A stretch of 64,000 nucleotides of DNA, from the NCBI RefSeq assembly GCF_032078915.1, contig NZ_DAMAUN010000006.1, positions 61,495 to 125,494 on the forward strand, written 5' to 3'. A model generated the notes under the pieces. That model was not told the origin of the DNA, searched no databases, and was given only the letters and a program-made list of their open reading frames with translations. This document shows, piece after piece, positions 6,017-15,289 of this stretch. The stretch is from Lacrimispora sp032078915 (lineage in GTDB: Bacteria > Bacillota > Clostridia > Lachnospirales > Lachnospiraceae). The position numbers and the translations under genes are program-made. The stretch's first letter is position 1. Every line of letters begins with the position of its first letter.

Positions 6017-8842
6017 CTATTCCAAATACCGTTTTACATAATACCCTGTGTATGAGGAAGGACATTCTGCAACCTCTTCCGGCGTACCCTGGGCAATTAT
6101 CGTACCGCCCTTTTCGCCGCCCTCCGGTCCGATGTCAATGAGGTAATCCGCAGTCTTGATCACATCCAGGTTGTGTTCAATAACAATCACTGTATTGCCC
6201 CCATCCGAAAGCTTGCGTAAAATCTCGATCAGCTTATGGACATCCGCAAAATGAAGACCAGTCGTAGGCTCGTCCAGAATGTAAATGGTCTTTCCGGTTC
6301 CTCGCTTGCTCAATTCTGTAGCCAGTTTGATTCTCTGGGCTTCACCTCCGGAAAGCTCCGTAGACGGCTGCCCAAGTCTGATATAGGAAAGTCCCACATC
6401 ATTGAGCGTGGCGATCTTCCTTGCAATAGAAGGAACATTTTCAAAAAATTTCAGCGCTTCCTCTACTGTCATGTTTAAGACGTCATAGATATTTTTTCCT
6501 TTGTATTTTATATCCAAAGTTTCCCGGTTATACCGCTTTCCGCCGCAGACTTCGCAGGGAACATAGACATCCGGAAGGAAATGCATCTCAATTTTAATGA
6601 TTCCATCGCCGCTGCAGGCTTCACATCGTCCGCCTTTTACGTTAAAACTGAAACGCCCCTTGGAATATCCCTTTGCCTTTGCATCAGAGGTGGAAGCAAA
6701 CAAGTCGCGGATCAAATCAAATACTCCCGTATAAGTTGCCGGATTGGACCTTGGCGTCCGTCCAATAGGGGACTGGTCGATGGCAATGATCTTATCCAGC
6801 TGCTCCGTTCCCTCAATTGCCTTATGCTTTCCCGGAATGATCCTGGCTCGGTTCAGTTTTTTTGCCAAGGATTTATAAAGGATCTCGTTGACCAGAGAAC
6901 TCTTTCCGGAACCGGACACACCGGTTACGCAGGTCATGACTCCCAGGGGGAAGGTCACATCAATATTTTTTAAATTGTTCTCCGCAGCTCCTTTAACGGT
7001 AAGATAACCGGCAGGCTGTCTTCTCTCCTTGGGAATCGGGATTTGAATCCGCCCGCTTAAGTACGCGCCTGTAATGGAATCCTTATTCTTCATGATCTGC
7101 TTGGCATTCCCCGTAGCCACCACATTTCCACCGTGTTCCCCGGCTCCAGGGCCGATATCCACAATGTAATCTGCCGCCATCATGGTATCCTCATCATGCT
7201 CCACCACGATCACGCTGTTTCCCAGATCCCTAAGGTGCAAAAGGGTCTTTAACAATTTATCATTATCTCTCTGATGAAGTCCGATGCTTGGCTCGTCCAG
7301 AATGTAAGCAACGCCTACCAGGCCGGAGCCGATCTGGGTCGCCAGACGGATTCTCTGGGCTTCGCCGCCGGACAAGGTTCCGGTAGCACGGGTCAGGGTC
7401 AGATAGTCAAGTCCAACATCAATAAGGAACGAAATTCTGGCCCGTATTTCCTTTAAAATCAGGTCTCCAATGGCGTGCTGCATAGGGGTCAGCTCCATCT
7501 CGTCCATAAAATTCCGGAACTTGACAATGGACATGTTGGTAGCTTCATAAATGTTCTTATCTCCTACTGTTACAGCCAGGGACTCCTTCTTAAGCCTCAT
7601 GCCGCCGCAGGAAGGACAGGGAGTGATACGCATAAAGGATTCATACTCCGCCTTAGAGGACTCGGAGTAAGTCTCCCGGTATCTACGGGCAACATTTTGA
7701 ACAAGGCCTTCAAATGCCACGTCATAAATGCCCTCTCCCCGCTGTCCTTTGTAATGAACCTTGATTTCCTTTCCATTGGTTCCATTGATGAGAACATCAT
7801 GGATTTCCTTAGGATAATCCTCAAAAGGAGTATCCAGCCGGAATTTATATTCTTTGGCAAGAGCCTCCAAAACAGCCCGGGTATAGCTTCCCTTATCCGT
7901 ACAGGACTGCCAGCCCAGCACCACAATGGCTCCCTGGTCAATACTTAAGCTCTTATCCGGAATCATCAGATCCTCGTCAAATTCCATCTTATATCCAAGC
8001 CCAAAACAGTCCGGGCAGGCGCCAAAAGGATTGTTAAAGGAAAAGCTTCTGGGCTCCACCTCATCAATGCTGATACCGCAGTCCGGACAGGAAAAGCTCT
8101 GGCTGAAGTTTATGGGTTGTCCATCCACTACATCTACGGTCATCAGTCCGCCTGCCAGATCCAAAACTGTCTCAATGGAGTCAGTCAGACGCTTTTCGAT
8201 CCCTTCCCGAATCGCAAGACGATCCACTACCACCTCGATGCTGTGTTTGATATTCTTATCCAGCTTGATTTCCTCGGAAAGCTCATATAGATTTCCGTCA
8301 ATGCGCACTCTTACGTATCCACTTCTCCGGGCGTGCTCCAAAACCTTCGCATGCTCCCCCTTCCGTCCACGGACAACCGGGGCCAGAAGCTGGATCTTCG
8401 TCCGTTCCGGCAGCTCCATAATTTGATCCACCATCTGATCAATGGTCTGCTTGCGGATCTCCCGCCCGCACTTTGGACAGTGAGGAATGCCGATTCTGGC
8501 GTACAAAAGCCTCATATAATCATAAATCTCTGTAACTGTGCCCACTGTCGAACGGGGGTTGCGGTTGGTAGACTTCTGGTCAATGGAAATGGCCGGTGAA
8601 AGTCCTTCGATGCTTTCCACATCCGGCTTTTCCATCTGCCCTAAGAACTGCCGGGCATAGGAGGAAAGAGACTCCATATATCGTCTCTGCCCTTCGGCAT
8701 AGATGGTATCAAAAGCCAGGGAAGACTTTCCCGAACCGCTGAGGCCGGTTAAAACAACCAGCTCATTCCTTGGAATATCCACGGAAATATTCTTTAAGTT
8801 GTGCTCATTGGCGCCTCTTATCTTGATATACTGTTTAGCCAT
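6017..8842 (-). CDS. uvrA: excinuclease ABC subunit A
   Basis: Damage-recognition ATPase of nucleotide excision repair; loads UvrB on DNA. At 941 residues it has the full UvrA plan. The first ABC half has Walker A GLSGSGKSS near 35 and an insertion with the CPDC...CPDC zinc ligands near 255-285, then signature LSGGEAQRIRLA near 490 and LDEPSIGLH. The second half has GVSGSGKSS near 645, the CEAC...CEVC zinc module near 740-765, a second LSGGEAQRIKLA, and LDEPTTGLH. ATG 8840-8842 follows AGGAG. A LexA box sits on its promoter, so it should be SOS-induced. Monocistronic. Confidence 0.97.
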   Translation of the reverse strand: MAKQYIKIRGANEHNLKNISVDIPRNELVVLTGLSGSGKSSLAFDTIYAEGQRRYMESLSSYARQFLGQMEKPDVESIEGLSPAISIDQKSTNRNPRSTVGTVTEIYDYMRLLYARIGIPHCPKCGREIRKQTIDQMVDQIMELPERTKIQLLAPVVRGRKGEHAKVLEHARRSGYVRVRIDGNLYELSEEIKLDKNIKHSIEVVVDRLAIREGIEKRLTDSIETVLDLAGGLMTVDVVDGQPINFSQSFSCPDCGISIDEVEPRSFSFNNPFGACPDCFGLGYKMEFDEDLMIPDKSLSIDQGAIVVLGWQSCTDKGSYTRAVLEALAKEYKFRLDTPFEDYPKEIHDVLINGTNGKEIKVHYKGQRGEGIYDVAFEGLVQNVARRYRETYSESSKAEYESFMRITPCPSCGGMRLKKESLAVTVGDKNIYEATNMSIVKFRNFMDEMELTPMQHAIGDLILKEIRARISFLIDVGLDYLTLTRATGTLSGGEAQRIRLATQIGSGLVGVAYILDEPSIGLHQRDNDKLLKTLLHLRDLGNSVIVVEHDEDTMMAADYIVDIGPGAGEHGGNVVATGNAKQIMKNKDSITGAYLSGRIQIPIPKERRQPAGYLTVKGAAENNLKNIDVTFPLGVMTCVTGVSGSGKSSLVNEILYKSLAKKLNRARIIPGKHKAIEGTEQLDKIIAIDQSPIGRTPRSNPATYTGVFDLIRDLFASTSDAKAKGYSKGRFSFNVKGGRCEACSGDGIIKIEMHFLPDVYVPCEVCGGKRYNRETLDIKYKGKNIYDVLNMTVEEALKFFENVPSIARKIATLNDVGLSYIRLGQPSTELSGGEAQRIKLATELSKRGTGKTIYILDEPTTGLHFADVHKLIEILRKLSDGGNTVIVIEHNLDVIKTADYLIDIGPEGGEKGGTIIAQGTPEEVAECPSSYTGYYVKRYLE

Positions 8843-8941
8843 AATATACTCCTGTAATAAACTATAATTCTGAATATGAGAACAATAGAATGCGGACCGT
8901 ATCTAGCCCGCACCTGAATTACTTAGTAACTGATTTTTTCT

Positions 8942-8970
8942 ATTATATCATATCTTTTTTCTTATTGCAA
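8942..8970 (-). promoter_or_regulatory. uvrA promoter
   Basis: Minus strand TTGCAA (8970-8965), 17-bp spacer, TATAAT (8947-8942), about 100 bp upstream of the ATG. The LexA box overlaps the -35. Confidence 0.75.
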
Positions 8971-8981
8971 ACATTTGTTCG
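8968..8981 (-). promoter_or_regulatory. LexA (SOS) operator
   Basis: Minus strand CGAACAAATGTTTG matches the Gram-positive LexA/DinR consensus CGAACRNRYGTTYG at every fixed position. It overlaps the last three bases of the uvrA -35 and would block RNA polymerase. Confidence 0.8.
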
Positions 8982-9179
8982 AAAAATCCTTAATTTCAAA
9001 CACGTATTGTGTCCATTCCGGCTCATACCTTCTTGCCAAATACCATGAACCAACAATCAACAATAAAAACTGATTCTTGTTCGTTTAACTGCCCATTCTG
9101 CCCATGGTTGCTGCATTTCCTCCTTTTTTTCTTCGTCCGGTTTCTGCTATAATTTGCATATTGAATAATCATGCAAAGC
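8982..9179. other. intergenic between uvrA and the methyltransferase
   Basis: Apart from the flanking promoters I see no convincing gene. A minus-strand frame around 9000-9090 (NQFLLLIVGSWYLARRYEPE) lacks a start codon with a ribosome site and runs into the uvrA operator region, so I do not call it. Confidence 0.4.
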
Positions 9180-9208
9180 TTGTTCTGCCATACAAGGAAT
9201 GGTATAAT
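9180..9208 (+). promoter_or_regulatory. promoter of the methyltransferase gene
   Basis: TTGTTC (9180-9185), 17-bp spacer, TATAAT (9203-9208); about 100 bp of leader before the chosen start. Confidence 0.6.
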
Positions 9209-9312
9209 ATGGAATCATGGATCAAAAGCCAAATAGTCCGGTAACAGGGTATTCATAGCATTGAAAATCCATGAATGAAATTTACAATTTCAATGATTAC
9301 GGAGGCGGGAAT

Positions 9313-10110
9313 ATGAACGAGATTGATTCAAACAAACACGCATGGAGCCAGGTTTCACAAGATCACTATTTTGCATTTAAGAAATCTCTTTTGGATTGCA
9401 GCCATAAATTCAATAAATATATTCTGAATGAACTTGGAGACTTGAGCGGCAAAAAGATCATACATCTACAATGTAATACCGGCGCAGATACGATATTGCT
9501 TGCCAGAATGGGAGCCAGTGCCACAGGCGTTGACCTGGTGCCGGATAATATCCACTATGCAAAAAAGCTGGCAGAAGATTTGAATATTACTAATATTGAT
9601 TTTATAGAATCCGACATCATGAAGTTTATGGATTGTCATAACGAAAAATATGATGTCGTATTCGTATCCGAGGGGGCAATCGGTTGGCTTCCTGACCTTA
9701 AAAAATGGGGAGAAACCATACGGCATTTACTCAAGGATGATGGATTTTTCTACGTTTTTGACAGCCATCCGTTTTTTCTTGCAATGGATGAACAGAAGCT
9801 TGCCAACAATGTGATGGAAATAAAGTATCCTTATTTCGGGAAATATCCCGATATTGATGATTCTATCGGCGGATATGCCTCTGAGCCAAAGCATGGTGTT
9901 AAGGCATATTTTTGGATGTATACGGTTTCTGATTTAATCAATTCTCTTGCTTCTGCGGGACTGCATATCGAGCATTTCAATGAATTTAAGGAAAACTTTT
10001 TTGATGCCGGGGGCTTGCACAATACAGGAGATGGACTTTTCAATTATGATTATAATACGGATAAGTTCCCAATGTCCTTTAGCATAAAAGCTACGGTCTA
10101 TAACAAGTGA
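9313..10110 (+). CDS. class I SAM-dependent methyltransferase
   Basis: Soluble methyltransferase of 265 residues. The N-terminus (HAWSQVSQDHYFAFKKSLLD) leads into a Rossmann fold: motif I is IIHLQCNTGADTILLARMGA, the acidic residue binding the SAM ribose is in GVDLVPDNI, the motif II/III region is FIESDIMKF, and motif IV is VVFVSEGAIGWL. It resembles small-molecule methyltransferases of the Methyltransf_25/11 type; the substrate is unknown. I start at ATG 9313 because GGAGG lies seven bases before it. The earlier ATG at 9271 has no ribosome site and would add a 14-residue head encoded by the leader. Downstream ABC genes may be a separate unit. Confidence 0.8.
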   Translation: MNEIDSNKHAWSQVSQDHYFAFKKSLLDCSHKFNKYILNELGDLSGKKIIHLQCNTGADTILLARMGASATGVDLVPDNIHYAKKLAEDLNITNIDFIESDIMKFMDCHNEKYDVVFVSEGAIGWLPDLKKWGETIRHLLKDDGFFYVFDSHPFFLAMDEQKLANNVMEIKYPYFGKYPDIDDSIGGYASEPKHGVKAYFWMYTVSDLINSLASAGLHIEHFNEFKENFFDAGGLHNTGDGLFNYDYNTDKFPMSFSIKATVYNK

Positions 10111-10223
10111 TTATTTTTAAGTTATCTTTTGTTCTTTGAAGAAAATCGAGGTTGCCGGAAATCACTGGCATTCCAGATAAATGAAAGTCTGAAACGACAT
10201 TACCAATTATAATTATAATGCCT

Positions 10224-10258
10224 GGACGGTTTGCTCATTCAAGCTTTCCGTCCTTTTT
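10224..10258 (+). terminator. intrinsic terminator or leader attenuator
   Basis: GGACGG (10224-10229) pairs with CCGTCC (10248-10253), followed by TTTTT. It ends the methyltransferase transcript. Because a TATAAT lies at 10214-10219, it could also act at the very 5' end of the exporter mRNA. Confidence 0.55.
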
Positions 10259-10289
10259 AAAACCTGCTTTGCCTATGGGAGATCATACT

Positions 10290-11204
10290 ATGAACAAAAT
10301 TATAGAGGTAGCCGACCTAAGAAAAAATTACGGCAAAATAAATGCGGTAAAGGATATCAGTTTTTATGTGGAGCAGGGGAAACTGTTTTCCTTTCTTGGT
10401 CCTAATGGGGCAGGAAAATCCACTACCATTGATATTTTATGTACCTTATTGGATTTTGATAAAGGAGAAATCACGATCAACGGACTTGACCTTCGGCACG
10501 ATAGTCAGGCTATCCGGGAAATGATCGGCGTAGTATTCCAGGACAGTGTGCTTGACACGTTACTGACTGTAAGAGAAAATCTGACCATCCGGGCAGGCTT
10601 ATATACATCGGATAAAGCCAGGATCAAAAATGCCGTATCTGAAGCCGTGGCAGCAACGGAATTGAGTGAATTAGCAGACCGGCCTTACGGGAAACTTTCA
10701 GGCGGTCAGCGTCGCAGGGCAGATATTGCCCGTGCGCTGATCCATACGCCCCAAATCCTGTTCCTTGACGAACCGACTACCGGTCTTGATCCTCAAACTC
10801 GGAAAAGCATTTGGAATACAATCAGACAGCTTCAAATAAAAACAGGTATGACGGTTTTTCTGACGACCCATTACATGGAAGAAGCCGCTGAATCGGATTA
10901 TGTGATTGTCATCGATCACGGGGAAATCGCAGCCAAGGGCACGCCTGCCGCATTAAAGACGCGGTATACCACAGACACCTTGAGAATGTCCATTCTGGAT
11001 GAAACATCCCTGCGGCAAACCTTGGAGGAACTAAAGCTGGATTTCACCATTTCGGCAAGCGAGTTTGTTGTAAAGCTGCCGGATACTATGGCAGCTATTC
11101 CCATAGTAGAAAAATGCCAAAGCTATATCAACAGCTTTCAGGTCCTGCAGGGTACCATGGATGAGGCCTTTATCAGCATTACAGGAAAGGAGCTGAGACA
11201 TTGA
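10290..11204 (+). CDS. ABC exporter ATP-binding protein (DrrA type)
   Basis: 304-residue ATPase of an ABC-2 family exporter. Walker A GPNGAGKST is near residue 41, the Q-loop at VVFQDSV, the signature is LSGGQRRRADIARAL, Walker B is ILFLDEPTTGLD and the switch His is in LTTHYMEEA. The C-terminal 80 residues after the core form the extra domain typical of DrrA/CcmA-like drug or lipid exporters. Start chosen at ATG 10290 behind GGGAGATC; the in-frame ATG at 10218 lies upstream of a hairpin and lacks a ribosome site. It overlaps the permease gene by 4 nt, so the two are translated together. Confidence 0.9.
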   Translation: MNKIIEVADLRKNYGKINAVKDISFYVEQGKLFSFLGPNGAGKSTTIDILCTLLDFDKGEITINGLDLRHDSQAIREMIGVVFQDSVLDTLLTVRENLTIRAGLYTSDKARIKNAVSEAVAATELSELADRPYGKLSGGQRRRADIARALIHTPQILFLDEPTTGLDPQTRKSIWNTIRQLQIKTGMTVFLTTHYMEEAAESDYVIVIDHGEIAAKGTPAALKTRYTTDTLRMSILDETSLRQTLEELKLDFTISASEFVVKLPDTMAAIPIVEKCQSYINSFQVLQGTMDEAFISITGKELRH

Positions 11205-12058
11205 ATATTTTTATAGAACGTAATTTGAAGCTGTTTTTTCGTGACAGACTCACAGTATTTTTTTCTCTGATGTCCGTTTTCATAATAATCGGGCTTTATG
11301 CATTGTTTTTAGGAGATGTATGGATGAACGATTCCATGAAGGATCTTAAGAATGCCCATGCCTTGATGAACAGCTGGCTGGTGTCAGGACTTCTTACAGT
11401 GACTTCCATGACAACCACAATGGGCGCGTTTGGTATTATGATCGATGATAAAGTCCTAAAGATCAATAAGGATTTTGATTCTTCCCCCATCAAAAGAAGC
11501 AGCATAACTGGAGGTTATATTGGAAGCTCTTTTTTAATTGGTGTAATTATGTCCCTTGTTATGGCTGTGGTTGGGGAAATTTATATTGTGAACAGCGGCG
11601 GAGAATGGCTTACTCCAATGGCCTTCATCAAGGTCTTTTTGTTAATACTTCTTACGGCATTAACTAATACCTCTTTGGTTTGCTTTGTGGTGTCTTTTTT
11701 CAAGACCCATAGCGCATTCAGCACAGCCAGTACCATTCTTGGCACTCTGATCGGGTTTCTGACCGGCATATATCTTCCCATAGGAACTTTGCCTGCATCG
11801 GTGCAAACGGTTATAAAAGCATTTCCTGTTTCCCATGGCGCATCTCTGTTTCGCCAGGTGATGATGGAGGTGCCCATGGGGAAATCTTTTGACGGAATAC
11901 CTGACATCTATTTAGAAGAATTTAAGGAGTACATGGGAGTGACTTTCCGCTTTGGAGGGCATGAGGTGACGGCGACGGCCAGCATTGTGGTCTTACTTTG
12001 TACTGCAGTTGTGTTTTATAGCCTTTCCCTTTTTAATATGCTGAGAAGAAATAGATAG
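11201..12058 (+). CDS. ABC-2 type permease
   Basis: 285-residue membrane partner of the preceding ATPase. The start is TTG at 11201, overlapping the ATPase stop (CATTGA). Six hydrophobic segments fit the ABC-2 fold: about 20-40, 60-82, 105-130, 138-165, 172-195 and 258-278. The segment FLTGIYLPIGTLP before the last periplasmic loop is the usual ABC-2 membrane motif. Substrate unknown; multidrug, bacteriocin or lipid export are all possible. No self-protection or biosynthetic gene lies next to the pair except the methyltransferase. Confidence 0.88.
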   Translation: MNIFIERNLKLFFRDRLTVFFSLMSVFIIIGLYALFLGDVWMNDSMKDLKNAHALMNSWLVSGLLTVTSMTTTMGAFGIMIDDKVLKINKDFDSSPIKRSSITGGYIGSSFLIGVIMSLVMAVVGEIYIVNSGGEWLTPMAFIKVFLLILLTALTNTSLVCFVVSFFKTHSAFSTASTILGTLIGFLTGIYLPIGTLPASVQTVIKAFPVSHGASLFRQVMMEVPMGKSFDGIPDIYLEEFKEYMGVTFRFGGHEVTATASIVVLLCTAVVFYSLSLFNMLRRNR

Positions 12059-12180
12059 AGAGAGTAAAACAGGGACTTCCTGCTGCTCACCTTCCTCTCC
12101 GTTCATCATACGATAACCACAGATGGGAGGAAGGGAAGGAAGGGAGAACCCGGCTTATTTCTAAGTCTATACACAAAGAA

Positions 12181-12272
12181 AGAGGAGGCCTCAAAAGCGA
12201 ATTTTTTCAACTTCATACAATGATATTGTAGATATTGTAATGAGTTTTAAAATTACTTTTGAGACCTCCTCT
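12181..12272. repeat. 92-bp palindromic element between convergent genes
   Basis: AGAGGAGGCCTCAAAAG (12181-12197) and CTTTTGAGACCTCCTCT (12256-12272) are 17-nt inverted arms with one mismatch. Further partial pairing (AATTTT/AAAATT) sits inside. It lies between the convergent exporter and GH9 genes. It may be a bidirectional terminator, but arms this long around a 58-nt AT-rich core also resemble a miniature inverted-repeat element. Confidence 0.55.
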
Positions 12273-12285
12273 GTAAGATATCCGT

Positions 12286-12412
12286 TTACATTTCTTTTAT
12301 ATAGCTTTCCGCCATATCAACTGCCATATCAACTGCCACATCAATTGCCCGTTTTTCCGGGATTCCGATCTTCATATCGAAATAACTGGCCGTAAGCAGT
12401 CGCCTTACACTT
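12286..12412 (-). pseudogene. short open frame with a 12-bp triplication, probable gene remnant
   Basis: Directly beyond the GH9 stop a 42-codon minus frame (contains SYFDMKIGIPEKRAIDV) runs to TAA at 12286-12288. It includes three tandem 12-bp units at 12311-12346 that encode V-A-V-D-M-A repeats. No ribosome site precedes its only ATG. I read it as the tail of a lost gene or as non-coding; family not recognised. Confidence 0.2.
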
Positions 12413-14786
12413 AAATCAAATCAGCTGCGACCCACATAAAACGTCCCGGCGGCGTTGTCCACACTTCTCTATATGTAGCTATATTAGCAGGCGGCCAATA
12501 AGGAAGGTCTTCATTCCCTCTGGTCTGGACGCCAACCGGCATCTCTCCAACAGTTTCTCCAAGCAAAGCCGTATATTCCTGGCCGTAATGGTTTCCTTCC
12601 CCGTAGATCAGAGACTGGCCGAAGGGGTTCTTTCCAAGGGTCCAGTAAAGCTGCTCTCTGGCAATTTCAATTAACTCCCCATCACCGAAATATGTTCCTA
12701 TGATGGAAGCCGCTTTTCCCATGGACAGCTGGATCGCTGAGTTTCCGCGGTAAGAGAACCACACCGGGAAGGTTCTTATATAGTATCCATCTCCAAGATC
12801 AATGCCCTGCTTCAGCTGTTCCACATAATTGCCCCGTTCTCTTTCATAATCAACCTTTGGGTGCACCACATGGAAGGCTTCCTGGTCCTCTGCCTCGCTG
12901 ATGTGATGGATTCCGGCCGGCAGCATGCCATAAGGAGCCGTATATTTCTGTAGGCCTTTTAAATACTCCCCATGAAGCTTTAAGCCTTCTTCCCACACGG
13001 CCTTGTTTTCATGCTCTGCAAGTGCACCGCATACCTCTGCCAGGGCCATGGCAAAAACCTGATCCCTCGCCTGATGGGAGAAATGGACGATATGTGTTTT
13101 GCTTTCATCTCTGCAGAAGAATCCCCTCATGGGCAGGTCATTCCTGGTTTCCTGGCAGGAAATCACCTTATCTGCAAATTCGGCAGCCTTATCATAAAAA
13201 TAGCTGTCTCCGGTAATCTTGTAAATCCTGGCCGCAGCCCATGCTGCAACCGCATAGTATTGGGAAAGACTGGAGCCTGCCGTATGTTCCAGCAAATGAT
13301 AGGGTCCTTCCACGCCAACTTCCCGGAACCGCTCATCGGCAAAACGAAAATCCTCTTTCGCTGCATCTGCGCACTTCCATGCCAGCTCCCGGTCCAGTTC
13401 CTTAAAGGCTTCTCCTGCTCCGGCTTCTACCGCAGCAAAAACAAAGTTTTCAAAGGACCGGTTGTGAACATCTGCTTCACAATCGTCCATATTTCCGATA
13501 AAATTGTCTGTCCATCTGCGGATTGCCGCATGGGATGCACGGTAGCCGTCTCCAAAACGCATACGAAGCACAAAATCCAGTCCCCAGTTGGCTTCTTCCA
13601 TCATTCTGCGGTACAGCATTGGATCAGAATCCTTCACCTTCCCTGCGGAAGCGATCATGGCATCTAAGATCTCTGCCGTCTGCATGGTCTGCTGGGAAAC
13701 ATCTGCCGCATCGTGCCAGCCGCCAGCATACAATAGTTTCACCCCGTTGTGTTCTGCGATCACATCCTGATGGCAGGTTCCATGACAGTTAGGAACCGGA
13801 TAGCCGCACCGCTCACAGTACATGAAATTGGTCAGTTTCCATAAGGTGCTTTTCAAGACATCATTTCCTATGATAAACCGCTCACTTACCGTATTTCCAA
13901 ACCGGATCCTGTATGTACCTTCGGTTTTTAAGTCCGAGAAATTCAATACCCCGAAGCTTCCCAGATGGTTTTCCACCTTCTCAATCTGTCCACGGTATGC
14001 CACCTCTTCCTCTAAGCCGTCTTCTTCTTTCACGATTTCAAACTCTTTGGCTGAGGTATTGGCAATTGCTGTTTTTCTGCCATCTGCAAAGTAACCGGTT
14101 GTAGAATATACTACTTCCTCTTCCTCACACTGCCATCCATGAACGACTCCTGGTTTTACCTCCTGAAGCTGTATATCGCAAAGCTCGAATCTTAAGTCAT
14201 CGCCAGTGCTCACTTCCTTGCCATAGCGGTGAATGTTAAATGAAATTTCCTCGATTGCATCATGGGCAATGGAATCGATCTCCCAGGTACAGGTATTCCA
14301 TTCATTATTTTTCAGATTGATGGCATTAAAGCCTTCTCTTGAATAGACATCCGGTATCTTGGTTGCCCCATTATTGACAAACCCGACACGTACGATTGGG
14401 CTGTGAAGGCCGGGGCAAATGGGACGGATCTTAAACCATATCCGGTTTCCTTTTCCCAGTTCCAGCCCCTTCACATTCAGTCTTGCAATATAGCTTCCAA
14501 AGGTAGCATAAAGTCCTGCTGCCGCATCGTTTGCCCTGACTTCATTCTCCGGCCAGTGGTCTGCCCGTGATTTTGTTTCCAGATACAATATATTTCCAGC
14601 CTTTACCTGAACTTCTCCCTCACCGTCAAAGCTCCATGGCTCCAGGCTGGTTCCATCCCATAAACTCACGGAGGACAAAACCGGCTTTTTCAGATTATAG
14701 GTCTCCATGCTTTTGTCGTACTCCGGTTTTAAGGGGTAATGTACGTATAATGACTCTATTAAATTTTTTTTAAATTGACGATCCAT
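12411..14786 (-). CDS. cytoplasmic glycoside hydrolase family 9 protein
   Basis: 791 residues, no signal peptide. Residues 1-205 form a beta-rich module of unknown type. About 215-310 is the N-terminal Ig-like domain of GH9 cellulases (GYFADGRKTA..., GTYRIRFGNTVSERFII). About 320-791 is the (alpha/alpha)6 GH9 barrel with the catalytic-base motif GGWHDAADVSQQT near 357. Near the C-terminus are LGKNPFGQSLIYGEG and YREVWTTPPGRFMW, where the acid Glu is expected; the last motif differs from the usual NEVAIDYNA. GH9 enzymes are mostly endoglucanases, but cytoplasmic members act on imported oligosaccharides. Last gene of the operon, 21 bp after ridA. The substrate is presumably the sugar brought in by the operon's ABC transporter. 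Confidence 0.8.
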   Translation of the reverse strand: MDRQFKKNLIESLYVHYPLKPEYDKSMETYNLKKPVLSSVSLWDGTSLEPWSFDGEGEVQVKAGNILYLETKSRADHWPENEVRANDAAAGLYATFGSYIARLNVKGLELGKGNRIWFKIRPICPGLHSPIVRVGFVNNGATKIPDVYSREGFNAINLKNNEWNTCTWEIDSIAHDAIEEISFNIHRYGKEVSTGDDLRFELCDIQLQEVKPGVVHGWQCEEEEVVYSTTGYFADGRKTAIANTSAKEFEIVKEEDGLEEEVAYRGQIEKVENHLGSFGVLNFSDLKTEGTYRIRFGNTVSERFIIGNDVLKSTLWKLTNFMYCERCGYPVPNCHGTCHQDVIAEHNGVKLLYAGGWHDAADVSQQTMQTAEILDAMIASAGKVKDSDPMLYRRMMEEANWGLDFVLRMRFGDGYRASHAAIRRWTDNFIGNMDDCEADVHNRSFENFVFAAVEAGAGEAFKELDRELAWKCADAAKEDFRFADERFREVGVEGPYHLLEHTAGSSLSQYYAVAAWAAARIYKITGDSYFYDKAAEFADKVISCQETRNDLPMRGFFCRDESKTHIVHFSHQARDQVFAMALAEVCGALAEHENKAVWEEGLKLHGEYLKGLQKYTAPYGMLPAGIHHISEAEDQEAFHVVHPKVDYERERGNYVEQLKQGIDLGDGYYIRTFPVWFSYRGNSAIQLSMGKAASIIGTYFGDGELIEIAREQLYWTLGKNPFGQSLIYGEGNHYGQEYTALLGETVGEMPVGVQTRGNEDLPYWPPANIATYREVWTTPPGRFMWVAADLI

Positions 14787-14807
14787 TTTTATCCCTCATC
14801 CAAAAGA

Positions 14808-15269
14808 TTATTTTTCAATTTCAAATATAGCTTCCGTCTCAACAGGAATATTTCCAGGCAATACGTTGACGCCTATGGCTGAACGGGCCGGTACATTCTC
14901 CTGGCCTAAAAGCTGTAACAGTAATTCACTTCCTCCATTTGCCACAGCCGGCTGCTCATAAAAGGTATCTGCACTTGCCACAAAGGTAAGAATTTTAATC
15001 GCACGCTTAACCCGGTTCAAATCCCCGATTTTATCCTGTAACACTGCAAGAACATTTAACATGGCATCTCTGGAAAAGGCTTTTCCTTCTTCTGCGGTAA
15101 ATTCATTTCCAAGCTTTCCACGAATCCCTTCTCCTCCGATCACCGGCCCGCAGCCTGATATATATACCAGGTTGTTTCCAAATTCCTGGCACGGGGCATA
15201 TACTCCTCCTTTAGGCGGAGCTGCCGGGATCTCCAAATTAAGTTCCTTCAGTTTTTCATAAATATTCAT
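14808..15269 (-). CDS. RidA-family enamine/imine deaminase
   Basis: 153-residue member of the YjgF/YER057c/UK114 family, of the longer 'YjgH/endoribonuclease L-PSP-like' class. It contains LVYISGCGPV, the DRVKRAIKILTFVAS-type helix and strand (here NRVKRAIKILTFVAS), and the ending PARSAIGVNVLPGNIPVETEAIFEI, in which the Arg that binds the substrate carboxylate is kept. RidA proteins hydrolyse reactive 2-aminoacrylate-type imines made by PLP enzymes. That fits its position next to a D-threonine-aldolase-like PLP enzyme and an N-acyl-D-amino-acid deacylase. A REP-like element fills the gap upstream. Confidence 0.88.
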   Translation of the reverse strand: MNIYEKLKELNLEIPAAPPKGGVYAPCQEFGNNLVYISGCGPVIGGEGIRGKLGNEFTAEEGKAFSRDAMLNVLAVLQDKIGDLNRVKRAIKILTFVASADTFYEQPAVANGGSELLLQLLGQENVPARSAIGVNVLPGNIPVETEAIFEIEK

Positions 15270-15289
15270 GTCTGCTTCCTTCTTTCCTT

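Noticed and set aside
9000..9125. Minus-strand small protein upstream of uvrA
   Set aside because: Frame interrupted by a stop, no start codon with ribosome site, and it would run through the uvrA promoter and LexA box.
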